This document shows positions 1 to 10,529 of a DNA stretch of 64,000 bases, in pieces (position 1 is the first letter of the stretch; each line of letters opens with the position of its first letter). The stretch lies in contig NC_134766.1 of the NCBI RefSeq assembly GCF_050436995.1, forward strand, positions 6,510,001 to 6,574,000, written 5' to 3'. The stretch is from Anticarsia gemmatalis (lineage: Eukaryota > Arthropoda > Insecta > Lepidoptera > Erebidae). Made by a program: the position numbers and the translations under genes. The notes below the pieces were generated by a model, which was not told the DNA's origin, searched no databases, and saw only the letters and a list, made by a program, of their open reading frames with translations.

Positions 1-1603
1 ACAAACACATTGAATAAAACATTTGAAAAATATAACAGCTATGACATTGCTCTGCACTGAATCACAATCCATGAATTATTCAAAACACTTTTTGTCCTTG
101 TCTCGCACACACACTTTTGGTACATTCGTCTCGTTTTCGCACGTACCATGGTTAAAATTTCAAAATGTTTGCAAGATGAAATATAGCTGATAGGATTCGT
201 GTCTTGGCGTTCAATGTAAGGAGTTTTTATTAGAAATTTTAATATTCTAACTCGGAGATGTAAAACATTTAGGAAGATGAATGAATTTTTACTTGAAGTT
301 ATATTTTTTCTGACAATGTTTTTTAGACTCCCGAATTTCGCTTGAGCTTTGTCTGCGTAAAACCTCGTGGTAAGAAAATATTAAGCTTCTATCCAATATT
401 ATTATATTTTGACCCGAAGTTGTAGTGATAAATACATATACATATTTGCGATATAGCCCAATATTCAACCAGTTCTTAATATTTTTCTCTTTTACAATAG
501 GGGTCGAGTTTTAAATACATATTACTTGGAATGCCCTTGCAAAAAATTAGCGCACGCATTGATAATAGCAACAACTTACCAATTATATTTTCATAAAATG
601 AATAGCAATAATTATCACAATTATATTGCAGATAGTTCGTTATACATAACGATTTAATCAGAGGACAATACGTGTGCTTAATCAAGAACTACACTGGCAC
701 GGTTCCAATGTTCCGTGCACTTCATACAAATGTTTACTGTATAAAAGTTCAATAACTTAATTATCTCGAATACGGGCCGGTTTAAGGCACGTTATAATGG
801 GAATTTGAATATTCCTATAAGTTGGAATACTATTCCTATACTGGAATCTGGCGAAACGTAGGTGTATGTCGTACTCTTCTAAATACACCATCGAGTATAA
901 CAGGCGTGATGTTATGTATGTAATTATGTACTACTTATTCCTTTAATAGTTTGGAAAAAGTAAATAGGGAGTACTGTATAAAATTTTGTTAAATCGACTC
1001 ATGTGTGTGGTGTATCGCGTACAGATCGAGTTCCAAGCGTTTTTAAAGAAATTTTCTAGCGATACTATTAAGCATACTTATATTTTATAAATCGATCTCG
1101 GCAGTTTTATAATTGCAAAACAATTTTAACGAAGTAACGAAACTGGAAAACAGAATATACCGCAACGTTTTATGCGTTCTTTTTTTCATACTAAGCCTAG
1201 ATAAGATGCAAATTATAGGTAAAGTAGGTAAGTATAACAATCAATTTATAAACCATTTCATAAGAAAAAAGGGATTCATCTTCATCTAAAGATATTAAAC
1301 TAACATATTTACACACACACATCCTATCAGAGCTGTCAGTAAACATCAAGTACTTGAGTAAGACGTTTAAGTTTGAGCTAGGATTAAGTGCCGCGCGATA
1401 AGCCTGTCTACTGTCTAGTCTAACTATAAACCTATGTTTACATGTCTAGCCAAGACGTAATTATTTTAATATTGAGTATTTAAAATAAATAGAATATTAG
1501 ATTTATACCTACGATGTAGAAATGTTTTAAAATTTTGAGAAGTAATATAAGCAATAATAATGACTATAATTAAAGAGTTCTTCTTTTTTTAATCCGTGAA
1601 TGT
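1..1603. other. AT-rich intergenic DNA
   Basis: I see no gene, RNA or recognisable repeat in this stretch. The open frames are short and low in complexity. Confidence 0.5.
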
Positions 1604-1672
1604 GTGACTGCTGGGCAAAAGTCTACGAAACGAAAGAGGGGTTAGGGCCTTGACTCTAACACGTCGGCCAAG
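1604..1672 (-). repeat. diverged SINE/LINE tail of the 'cccagcagtgggac' family
   Basis: Read on the minus strand, this has the order 'ttggccgac...tagagtcaaggcc...taacccctc...cccagcag'. The same order occurs, better preserved, near 45.5, 53.8 and 57.3 kb. This tail type is common in lepidopteran genomes. This copy is diverged and has no coding remnant. Confidence 0.5.
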
Positions 1673-3401
1673 GATGGGTTCAAGACTATGCCTACTACTA
1701 AGAATAAGATAAGTGTCAAAAAGTCCATAAAAATTATAAAGATTGTCTATATCCCTGAACCAATAATATCCCTGTTATTTAGGAAACCCATTACTTGGGA
1801 ACGTCTGATCTATTATATCAAACTTTCAAAGAAAAAAAAAACCTCATAAAACTTGTCTAAAATATTTAAATCCTCAAGCAATTGTTTTAGGTAAAATTTC
1901 ACAAAAACAATTACAAAGAAATTAGACCACGAAATACCAGGCTAGCATAAAAACGAAAGAGCTCTAAGATAAATTCATAGCCTCACGAATTCAGCGCACG
2001 CTCGCCACCTGTGTGAACATCTCCTACAAGCGTTCCTTGATTGATTAATAGGCTGTATACAACATGACCTTGGCGTAGGAAAATAAAAATAAAAGCGTAC
2101 AAAGGAGGCTTGATAACCGAGCGATGAATCATGACGTTTCGTCGTTAGTTTGACAGTGTTGCCTGATGGCACGATTAAAAGGCTTTTGTTATAATAACAT
2201 TTTTTTATATTGGCTTTTTTGAGGAAAAACATTTCTTTTAAACTAAACTTTATCTAGATATCTGGTGGATATTACTGAGTAACATTTAGCTCGGTTTTAC
2301 AATATTTGAATATGCGTCAGATAGTTTTGTCAAAATGCCTGAGCTTGAACATCTTTAACATTGTGTCGACCACTAACCACACAATAAAAAAACAAAATAT
2401 ACCTTTATCTACCCGTTAGGTTAGCAGACACTTGTTCATAAGCTGTGAAAACGAACCATAGACGATCAAAAAAAATTGCATAAATTAAATCCGAAGTTAA
2501 TTTCACACAATCATCACTCACGAGTAGATTTTGACTACCAGAGCAACATAAAATACAAACAGGTTTTAGTTGTAAAGCAAATTCTTTAGATTTGAAGGAT
2601 ACGTCTACGAAAGAAAATATTTCTGCACAGAATTAATGTAAGCTACTGAAATAAGTGCCCCTTTCCAAACCTTTTACATTGAAATGTGCAAAAATAAAAC
2701 ATAAAATAAATAGAGAGAGCATATTTATATAGAATGCAACCGCGGGCGAGTCTATGAACGTGCAGAATGCAAAGTAAAGCCTTGCCTTACAATTTGTAAG
2801 GTATTCGTGTCTTTGAATTTGAATGTATTGAGGAAGTAGGCTTATATTCCTCGCATATTCTATGTAGTATAAACACGAACATATATATTTCTTTTTGAAG
2901 AGATAGCTTTCGCATTGAAAATTAATCATATTAATATGTTACAGGGTTTTTACTTGCAATTAAAGAAACAACTAAATCAGAATGAAATTTTTCTAGTGCA
3001 CAAAAATGTTTACTCAACTTGACAGCATTAGAGAAAAAGAATCAACTGAATTCTGTTATGTTACCGTAACTTCTGCACCAAAAATGCCTTTAAACTTTAA
3101 GACACAGACGGACGTCCAAGAAAAAGAAAAATTGTGTACACCACCATTACTTAAAGCTGTTTCAAGCAACGTAACTGAAAATAAATAGTTTCATTTCTCT
3201 CACAATTTATTTCAAAGTGAACAACATGAGAAACCAGTGCAGCCATCACATAAATCTAAAATTAACAAGCTTACCAGAGCACAAAATCTTTACGAATTAC
3301 ACTCGCTTTCCAACTTCAGTGCAATTCTGCAGTGAACTAAAAAGTTCCGGACAGTTTTATTAAAAAGAAAATGTTCACAACACTGGCACGAAGAGGTAAA
3401 A
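1673..3401. other. intergenic DNA with a SINE 3' scrap
   Basis: At 2338-2387 there is a diverged copy of the 3' end of the 5S-derived SINE found at 4.05 kb ('gaccactaaccacacaataa'). A weak TACCAGG-N15-AAG motif lies at 1935-1959. The 60-codon frame at 3006-3188 matches nothing I know and is not called as a gene. Confidence 0.4.
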
Positions 3402-3656
3402 AAGTGCAAGTCGGACTCGCGTACGAAGGGTTCCGTACATCTATAATAGAAGATAATCACCCCTTAATATTTCATTTTTCTATTTTTAGTAGGTTTTTTT
3501 TAGTATTTGTTGTTATAGCAGCAACGGAAATACCTCATTTGTAACGAAATCTTTCTAGCTATCACGATTTACGAGATACAGCCTGGAGAGAGACAGACAA
3601 CGGAGGCTTGGTAATAGGGTGCTGTCTTACCCTTTTTGTGTAAGGAACCCTGAAAA
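3402..3656 (+). repeat. dispersed repeat, 'aagtgc.agtcggactcgcg' family
   Basis: It begins 'aagtgcaagtcggactcgcg', continues 'gaagggttccgtac' and ends 'taccctttttgtgtaagg' followed by 'aaccctga'. A second copy of the same family is at 17.9-18.1 kb, where the middle section ending in 'gagatatagcc..gacagac' is also shared. It is a common lepidopteran dispersed repeat. It has no coding capacity and I do not assign a superfamily. Confidence 0.6.
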
Positions 3657-4050
3657 GTGCTGAAGAAAAATTTAAATTAGTTTCTACCGGTATTCTGTAT
3701 TCAAATCGTGTAGGAACCTGCCGAGTCATTAGGATGAAGGGAATTGTCTGTGCCAAATAAAAGAAGTTCGCGTGTGTTCCAGAATATTCCAGAAAATATA
3801 TCGTCATACATAATAATGTACAAATGAAGAGAATTGTATTGTTTTATTAACTTCTAGATAAAACATTCTTTAAGAAAACATAGTTGGTGAATTTCTTTTA
3901 CTTTTGCAAGTATTTTGAAGAACATTTCCTTATCTTTTCTTCATTAGGTATTTTTTTCATATTTTCTTAGACATGCTTATAGGTGTAACAGGTGCGAAAA
4001 CTGTAAAGTACTTTTCAAGTTTTCAAAAGTTATAAATAATGTTATACAAG

Positions 4051-4306
4051 TTAGAGGCGCCCAGAGCCAGTCGCGCTCACCGGTTGGTAAACGATCTGTG
4101 GGTTAAGCAACCCTTGACGCGGTCACTCCATGGATGGGTGACCGCATAGTGTTATTTGTACTGGGCGTCTCCGTGCTTCGGAGGGCACGTTAAAAGTCGG
4201 TCCCGGTTGTTATCTACTAAGATAACAGTCGTTAATCCATGTCAAAGGCCTTCGGGCGGCTTGAACAACTTTGACACTAGGTTGACCACTAACCATACGA
4301 TAAGAA
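4051..4306 (+). mobile_element. 5S rRNA-derived SINE
   Basis: The head (4080-4147) follows animal 5S rRNA closely in order and spacing: 'caccggtt', 'cgatc', 'ttaagcaac', 'gcggt', then 'tggatgggtgaccgc'. These cover the box A and box C parts of the internal pol III promoter. The body that follows ('ccgtgcttcggagggcacg', 'gtcccggttgt', 'ggccttcgggcggcttgaa', 'gttgaccactaaccatacg') recurs in the copies at 5.2 and 31.6 kb. This fits the SINE3 class (5S-headed SINEs). It is non-coding, and the start is approximate. Confidence 0.75.
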
Positions 4307-5151
4307 GAAAGGCTTGTTACAAATACAATAAAATAGTTGAAGCCATGTTGAAAGCTGAAACTAGGCATGAAACTGAAAAATCTTGTAATATTTTACGACC
4401 TACGACCAAAACACTCGCGTAATAAAAATATTGCTTACATTTTATTGTTCGTGTTATTGTGTTAGTCTAAGTGACAGACTTCTTTTATTTGCTAAGATTA
4501 GATTGGGTTTTTGACGATTAGTGACTTAAAATATTTGAACAGTAAGATTATGATTATCGTCATTGATTTATTTCTCTATTCAATCAATTAGACAAAACAT
4601 ACATCAATATTTTTCTTAAAATAATTTTTGTTTCTATTTGACCCTCTTTTGTGTCCCAATGCAGGACAAAAGCCTTTTTTCCTTTCAAACTTTCCCATCT
4701 TGTAAAATCTCTCTCTATGGTGGTCCTCCTCAAAACCATTGCAGCATTGTATCAAAAAATATTCCGTCACTGTTCACATACTTATTAAAGTAAAATATTT
4801 AGTCACTTCCCACATATTAAAGCTACAATACAATACAATTTTGCTTCCTAGTTTTCAATCTAGTGTAAACAAGAGCATCATAACATCTATCAGTCGGTCA
4901 AGTCGTTTGAAAGTTCAAACTATTTCGAGAGCGAAACAAAACAAAACGTTAAGAGGACGCCATTTGTATTCTATTTCTAATATTAGTTGCAACTCAAATC
5001 ATTACTATTGTTTTACTGATCTCGTGCCAGTCGTTTGAAATATAACGATGTTTATGAAATAATGTTAATGAGCGGAACATAGGATGTAGATTGAAATTAA
5101 ACTCATGGAGGTGTTTATAAATTAGTCTAGATATTCTCTCTCCCTCTCTCT
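4307..5151. other. spacer between two opposed 5S-SINE copies
   Basis: No gene is seen. There is a short pyrimidine-rich run (TCTC) near 5135-5155. The 99-codon frame at 4739-5038 matches nothing I recognise. Confidence 0.4.
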
Positions 5152-5365
5152 CATCGTATGGTCAACGTAGTGGTCAACCTAGTGTCAAAGTTGTTCAAGC
5201 CGCCCGAAGGCCTTTGACGTGGCTTATCGACTGATATCTTAGTAGACAACAACCGGGACCGACTTTTTACGTGCCCTGCGAAGCACGGAGACGCCAAATA
5301 AAAATACCACTATGCGGTCACCTATCTATAGAATGACCGCGCCAACGTTTGCTTAACCCACAGCG
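5152..5365 (-). mobile_element. 5S rRNA-derived SINE, head truncated
   Basis: Reverse-strand copy of the element at 4.05 kb. It keeps 'gtgggttaagca', 'tagataggtgaccgcatag', the 'cgtctccgtgcttcg' block and the 'gttgaccac' 3' end. The head stops just after 'cgctgtgggttaa', so the first part of the 5S region is missing. Together with the 4.05-kb copy it forms an inverted pair about 850 bp apart. Confidence 0.7.
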
Positions 5366-6230
5366 ATATATTTGAAAGATTATTAGTACTTACAAATGCA
5401 GTGTATCACTTGCATTTGTGTGCATATTTTAGACCTACCGCGTCATTTTCGCTTTTTGCATATATCGGCAATTTCACAAATTGTATGGCAGAATTATAAT
5501 CTATTAACGTTATAATATTGTATAAACCATAAATGTGAGAAATTATTCTATGCGTTCAAAGATGCTATTGTTAAGCGAGCAACCTAAGTAGGAACTTTGC
5601 CGTACCAATGCACAGATTCAGATTTATCCGAACGCAAGCATCACTTTGCTGCTGAAAAAATGTGCTTCATTTAAGTGCTATTCACATTTTTTTGTATTCT
5701 TTAATAATTTTACAGTATTTATTTGATATTTACATAAGTGATGTACAAAAAATATACTCTTAATAAAAATCTTTAATACAGCAAAATATCTCGCAATGCC
5801 TATCTCTTAGATTATCAAAGCAAAAGCCTGTTTCCTTATGTGTAGTACGACGTACTCATTCATCATAATGTTTCATTATAATACGGCTATGTTAAAGTTA
5901 CCGTTTTTGCAGTATGAATGTTAGTAAGAGTTAATACTGTCATTATTGGTCGTGTAGCTTGTTCACTTATGAGGGGTTATGATAGATTGCTAAATATGAC
6001 TGTATGTTTTTAGAACTAACTTTTCAACATATGGTATGTCAAGTCTTTTTAAAGGTTCCATGAACATTCGTACATATTTTAGACAAATCAGTCACGGTAA
6101 TCTGGTTCTAATCTTAACAGAGCTTGTATTATGGTAACCATACATATTTATACACATTATTAAATACACACTTATATGAGATACATTAGTTATAGATTTA
6201 CACACAGGCTCAACATACAAATATTTGACA
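5366..6230. other. intergenic DNA, nothing recognised
   Basis: AT-rich sequence with no long frame, no tandem structure and no known repeat that I can see. Confidence 0.4.
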
Positions 6231-6518
6231 CTAGCTGACCCGCGCAACTTCGCTTGCGTCACCTAAGAGAATGGGTCAAAATTTTACCCGTTTTTGTAAC
6301 ATTTTTCGTTGCTACTCCGCTCCTTATGACCGTAGCGTGATGTTATATAGCCTATAGCCTTCCTCGATAAATGGGCTATCTAACACTGAAAGAATTTTTC
6401 AAATCGGACCAGTAGTTCCTGAGATTAGCGCGTTCAAACAAACAAACAAACAAACAAACAAACAAACAAACAAACAAACAAACAAACAAACTCTTCAGCT
6501 TTATTATATTAGTATAGA
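6231..6518 (-). mobile_element. non-autonomous Helitron (Lep1-like)
   Basis: On the minus strand it starts TC-TATACTAATATAATAAAG and ends GGGTCAGCTAG. Just before the end is the short hairpin CGCAA-gcgaag-TTGCG. TC at the 5' end, CTAG at the 3' end with an adjacent hairpin, and no inverted repeats are Helitron features. The ends match non-autonomous lepidopteran Helitrons known as Lep1. A (CAAA)n expansion sits inside. Confidence 0.75.
6435..6491 (+). repeat. (CAAA)n microsatellite
   Basis: About 14 uninterrupted CAAA units inside the Helitron-like copy. The other copies carry only three to five (GTTT) units here, so this is a local expansion of a seed repeat that belongs to the element. Confidence 0.9.
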
Positions 6519-6519
6519 T

Positions 6520-6595
6520 GGGTAGGATTAGAACCACACACAACGTTAAGGTTATTCCGTTGCGGCGACCATGTTAACCACTGTGCTAAGCGTGC
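6520..6595 (-). mobile_element. tRNA-like SINE head
   Basis: Read on the minus strand it has a box A-like 'tagcacagtgg' followed by 'ttaacatggtcgccgcaacgg' and a box B-like 'gtggttctaatccta'. This is the order of a tRNA-derived pol III promoter. It fills the gap between two opposed Helitron-like copies. It is too diverged and short for a tRNA gene. Confidence 0.5.
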
Positions 6596-6671
6596 AGTTA
6601 AAATAGGATAAACATTCAATGTCTTATGAAAAGGATACTCCATTTTCATTGAAATAATTCATAACATAACA

Positions 6672-6930
6672 TCTATACTAATATTATAAAGCTGAAGAGT
6701 TTGTTTGTTTGTTTATTTGTTTGAACGCGCTAATCTCAGGAACTACTGAACAGATTTAAAAAAAAATTTCAGTGTTAGATAGTCCATTTATCGAGGAAGG
6801 CTATAGGCTATATATCATTACGCTACGACCAATAGGAGCAAGAGTACCATTGAAAAATGTTACAAAAACGGGGAAAATTTTGACCCATTCTCTCTTATGT
6901 GACGCAAGCGAAGTTGCGCGGGTCAGCTAG
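6672..6930 (+). mobile_element. non-autonomous Helitron (Lep1-like)
   Basis: Starts TC-TATACTAATATTATAAAG and ends GGGTCAGCTAG, with the same 3' hairpin 'cgcaagcgaagttgcg'. It lies in opposite orientation to the copy at 6231-6518, 153 bp away. The internal 'gaacgcgctaatctcagg' block is shared with the copies at 6.2 and 16.5 kb. Confidence 0.8.
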
Positions 6931-7750
6931 TCTATAATACTTTTGACTTTGATCTGAAGAAAACTGCTCACATTTTTCAAGCAAGCCTTATTTTTTCCAT
7001 TTTATGAGGTTGTTATTCTCAAGTCTGTCCTCAATCGATTATATTATACTATCAGTTTAACACATAAAACTTTTATGTGAAAGTTATTGCAATGAAGTGC
7101 AAACGATGCAAGTTGTAAAAACTATCTTATCTTAGCTACGATTGCTGGAGGATTCAATGTCAAACGTTTTATAGTGTGGTGGCTGGGTTAGTTTAATGAT
7201 TCACCAAGAATAAGACGACTAACTTGCTATGTGTTCACTTACGTTTTTTACAGATCTTTAGTGGGTTTTTCTAAATGTTAAAAAACCACAACTTTTAATG
7301 TAACAAGTAACAACTATAGTGAAACACCTTAGTTGATGTAGCTTTGATCGCATGGTTTTCGGTTAGCGCAGACTTACAAAATTAATAATTTAGAACCTCA
7401 ATCACCATAGGGTTATAGGTTATAGGGCAACTGACGGTGGCATATACAAAAATACATAAATCATGTGTGCCTAGAGTAGCTATAAAGTTGTCGGACTATA
7501 GCAAAAATAAAAACAAAATCAAAGAGCCTATATTGATTTCTTATATATTTAGTGGAAGTTTACATTACCTACAAAAGCTATTACGAACATAACCTCTCAC
7601 GAAAATACTTAAAAATCCAAAACTACAAAACCACATATTATTTCTAATGCAAATCAAATAAAAAAGCAGCATCTCTTTCCACTTTCAAAAGGGTATAAAC
7701 GGCTTGCAATTCATTCGTACGATATTCCCTTTTAGAACTGGTATATATCT
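6931..7750. other. intergenic DNA, nothing recognised
   Basis: No gene, clear repeat or tandem structure seen. Confidence 0.4.
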
Positions 7751-7838
7751 GAGCTGATTGGCAAACGATCGAGGAGATATCAAATAATCTCCGTCGCGGT
7801 CAGTCAATGGACGGATAACCGCTTAGTGGTATTTAAGC
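7751..7838 (+). mobile_element. diverged 5S-derived SINE head
   Basis: The order 'gattggcaaacgatc', 'gtcgcggtcagtcaatgg', 'acggataaccgcttagtgg' parallels the 5S-like head at 4080-4150 with scattered changes. The 3' piece 'gttgaccactaaccat' recurs about 320 bp downstream (8158-8174), so this may be one decayed copy split by an insertion. Confidence 0.5.
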
Positions 7839-8302
7839 TAAACTTCTTACTGAGAGACTATTGAGATTCTCGATAACTATTGTCATCAGACAGTTATGAA
7901 ACCATTTTAAGGTATTAAGAAGACTTTTTGTAATGATGCTTAACTATTACGCTGAAAGAATAACGAAATCAAAGCCAAAACTACACTTTCTAGTTGGTGG
8001 ATGATTGATTTATAAGTCTCGTATTCAAATGAGTTGGTATTAGGATGAAAATAATCCAAATAACATACATAACAAGACACAGCAATCAAACTTTGAACCT
8101 CTCGATCTGATGACCGCTACTAAAATTAACCAGACTATTTGAAGAACTTTGGAATAAAGTTGACCACTAACCATATACGAAAACTATTTGAAAAACTTTG
8201 GCATAAAATTTACCACGACGACATTATATTTTCCGCAGCAATTTTTGTTCCTCTTCTATCTACTCGTATATTCACCTTACCACAACAGCTATAAAGTAAT
8301 CT

Positions 8303-8327
8303 CCTCAGATATTCTGCTCTCCTAGTA
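8303..8327 (-). repeat. TACYAGG-N15-AGG module, minus strand
   Basis: On the minus strand TACTAGG is followed after exactly 15 bases by AGGAG, with CA at spacer positions 5-6. This is the layout of the modules at 42-53 kb. The surrounding sequence is less clearly shared. Confidence 0.45.
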
Positions 8328-8399
8328 TCTCCAATAGAATCTATAATGGCAATCCACACATCGCTCGGCACGCATAATTGCGTTCAGCTATTACTGGCG

Positions 8400-9600
8400 T
8401 TAGCTAACGGGTGAATGCGTTTCTGAGCTATACACGTATTTATATAGTGTCGTATATTATGTGTGTCAGTGTGTATAGTCATATTATATGTGAGGGAATG
8501 TGTAGGGGAGAGTATGGCTTAATAAAGGGGCAACACTATTAATAAAGTGTAAACTTTTTATATTAATTTGAATAAACTGATGACTATTATTTTATTTGCA
8601 AGTCTAAGTACCTAAAAAGTACCATTTACCAAATATGAGATAAATAAATTTGGTTATTGTAATTTATTTACGAATACAAAGTAGAGTGGAAATCAATTTC
8701 CTAAAACACACCTTAGGGTGAGTTCCTAGCAATGAGAGACTATTGCAATTTTAAAATCAACCTATTCTAGTTTAAAACTAAGCGATTTTCTTTCACAGTG
8801 AAAAACATCCTGAGGAAACCTTGCATGCCTTCGTATTCTTGCTACAGTTTTGCACTTAGCCACAGCAGTGGGCTCCAGACTTAATAACTCTCTCTATGTG
8901 CCCAACAGAGTTTCAGTAATATAGGTAACTACAGGATTTTTTTATGATAGGTTTTTTCATATTTGCCCTTTTCAAGAGTCCCATTTATTATTCAAAGTAA
9001 TATTTTTACATACAAACGCTTTCTTAAGACATCAACAACATTTTTAATAGCGTGTAAAAGTTAGTGACCGTGTATATACATATTCATGATGCGATTACAC
9101 TTGTAAATAATGTACGTAAGCTTGCATTAAGCACGGTACGGAACACTAATGCGAATGTCTGTGAGCCTGGTACTCATGGAATTATGGAGACGAAGAGTCA
9201 CGACTTTTTGTTACGGTTTTTCAAGGATTAGTTTTTGTTTTTTCGTGAGGATATTTTATTTTCATAGAAATAAATGATTTTTTTTATGATGTATTGCTGC
9301 AATGTACGCCACTTCTGAGATAAACTTGTCGTCTTCTGTTTGTCCTTGTTCTAACTGATCACGACTCTAACTAAAGACTGATTGTTAAAGACCTCTTTTT
9401 CAACCATCAGCAAAACATTGGTTTGCCCATCATTGTATACTTATAAATGACAGTGAACTTATAGAGAATACAAAGTCAGAAAACAGCAAAGAGGCGATTT
9501 CTTACCATTACCGGCTGACTACAACCGAGTAGCTATCGACAAATTTTACATGACAATCATCAGTGTATTTCGCATTAATGTAATTTTAAATGTTTATGTC
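8400..9600. other. intergenic DNA
   Basis: Nothing firmly recognised. A TACCAGG on the minus strand (about 9166-9174) lacks the downstream AGG and is not counted with the modules. Confidence 0.4.
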
Positions 9601-9615
9601 TAACCCGGTAGAATC

Positions 9616-10445
9616 ATGTCATCACAGTATGTGCTTGCAAACTTGTTGTATATAAAACAAAATTTAGGGACTTTCGCAACAAATAGCGATAGACACAATT
9701 ACAACACTAGAAACAGACACAAATTAGTAGGTCCCCATCATCGTTTACACAAGGTGCACAATTCGTTTGTAGGTCTCGGCATTCGTTTCTTCAACAAGCT
9801 TCCAAAGCACATCATGGATTTACCCCTGCCAAAATTCAAAGTTGCTGTTAAGGAACATCTCGTTAGGAAAGCTTATTACAGAATTGATGAGTATCTAAAC
9901 GACAATAGCTCTTGGGATTAGTCGCTCGCTTGATTAGGATTCTTTGAAATAAGGGAACTTTGCTATAAATTGTATAAACTCAGTAGCAGTAGGTCTAAAT
10001 ATTGTAAAATATGGGCAATTAATGATGCAAATAGGTGATGTTACGTACAATTTGATGTTATTCATAAAACTGTCACTTTTTTCTTTTATAATGTTCACAA
10101 CCAGTGTGCTCACTTGCTGCCCATATTCTTATTATCACATGCTAGTAGGTGCTCCCAACATACGGTATGATCAGAGACTAATAAATAACCTAGCTATGTT
10201 CATTTAACTTAATTGACGTTTAGTCTATATCGCTGATTGTTGGCAGCTCCTCGCATGATCAATTATTGTATCAACCACATTGTAAAACTTTTTGGCGATT
10301 GAAAAGAGTGGCCGTGAGTTTCTCACTAGCTCTTCTCATAAGGCTCTACCCCCTTTCCGAGCTAGTGGTAGATTCAGTAATTGTAACGACTATCATAAGT
10401 GTCAATATTTGACCTAAATGAATAAATGATTTGATTTTGATTTTG
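9616..10445 (+). mobile_element. LINE 3' fragment: ORF2 C-terminus plus 3' UTR
   Basis: The 101-codon frame at 9616-9921 carries the motif HNYNTRNRHKL, followed by a FVGLGIRFFNKLP segment. This is the familiar C-terminal end of an insect non-LTR retrotransposon ORF2, well downstream of the reverse transcriptase domain. After the stop comes a 3' UTR with 'tggccgtgagtttctcactagc' type sequence, ending in an 'aaatgatttgattttgat' repeat tail near 10445, as expected of a target-primed insertion. The endonuclease and RT domains are absent, so this is a 5'-truncated copy and not a host gene. I do not assign the clade with confidence (Jockey or CR1-like are both possible). Confidence 0.75.
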
Positions 10446-10475
10446 AATCAACTGTAGAAAATCGCGCTACAGTAG

Positions 10476-10528
10476 ACCAACGTCGTGGACTCAAGGCCTA
10501 GCCCCTCTTTCTTCCCGTGAAGTTCCCC
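10476..10528 (+). repeat. diverged SINE/LINE tail fragment
   Basis: The order 'accaacgtcgtggactcaaggcctagcccctc' parallels the better copy at 53.77 kb. It is truncated before the 'cccagcagtggg' block. Confidence 0.4.
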
Positions 10529-10529
10529 G

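Noticed and set aside
3006..3188. 60-codon frame starting MFTQLDSIREKESTEF
   Set aside because: Good start context but no homologue I know, no promoter or poly(A) pattern, and short enough to be chance.
9166..9174. Additional TACCAGG on the minus strand
   Set aside because: The downstream AGG at 15 bases is missing; single heptamer matches are expected by chance.
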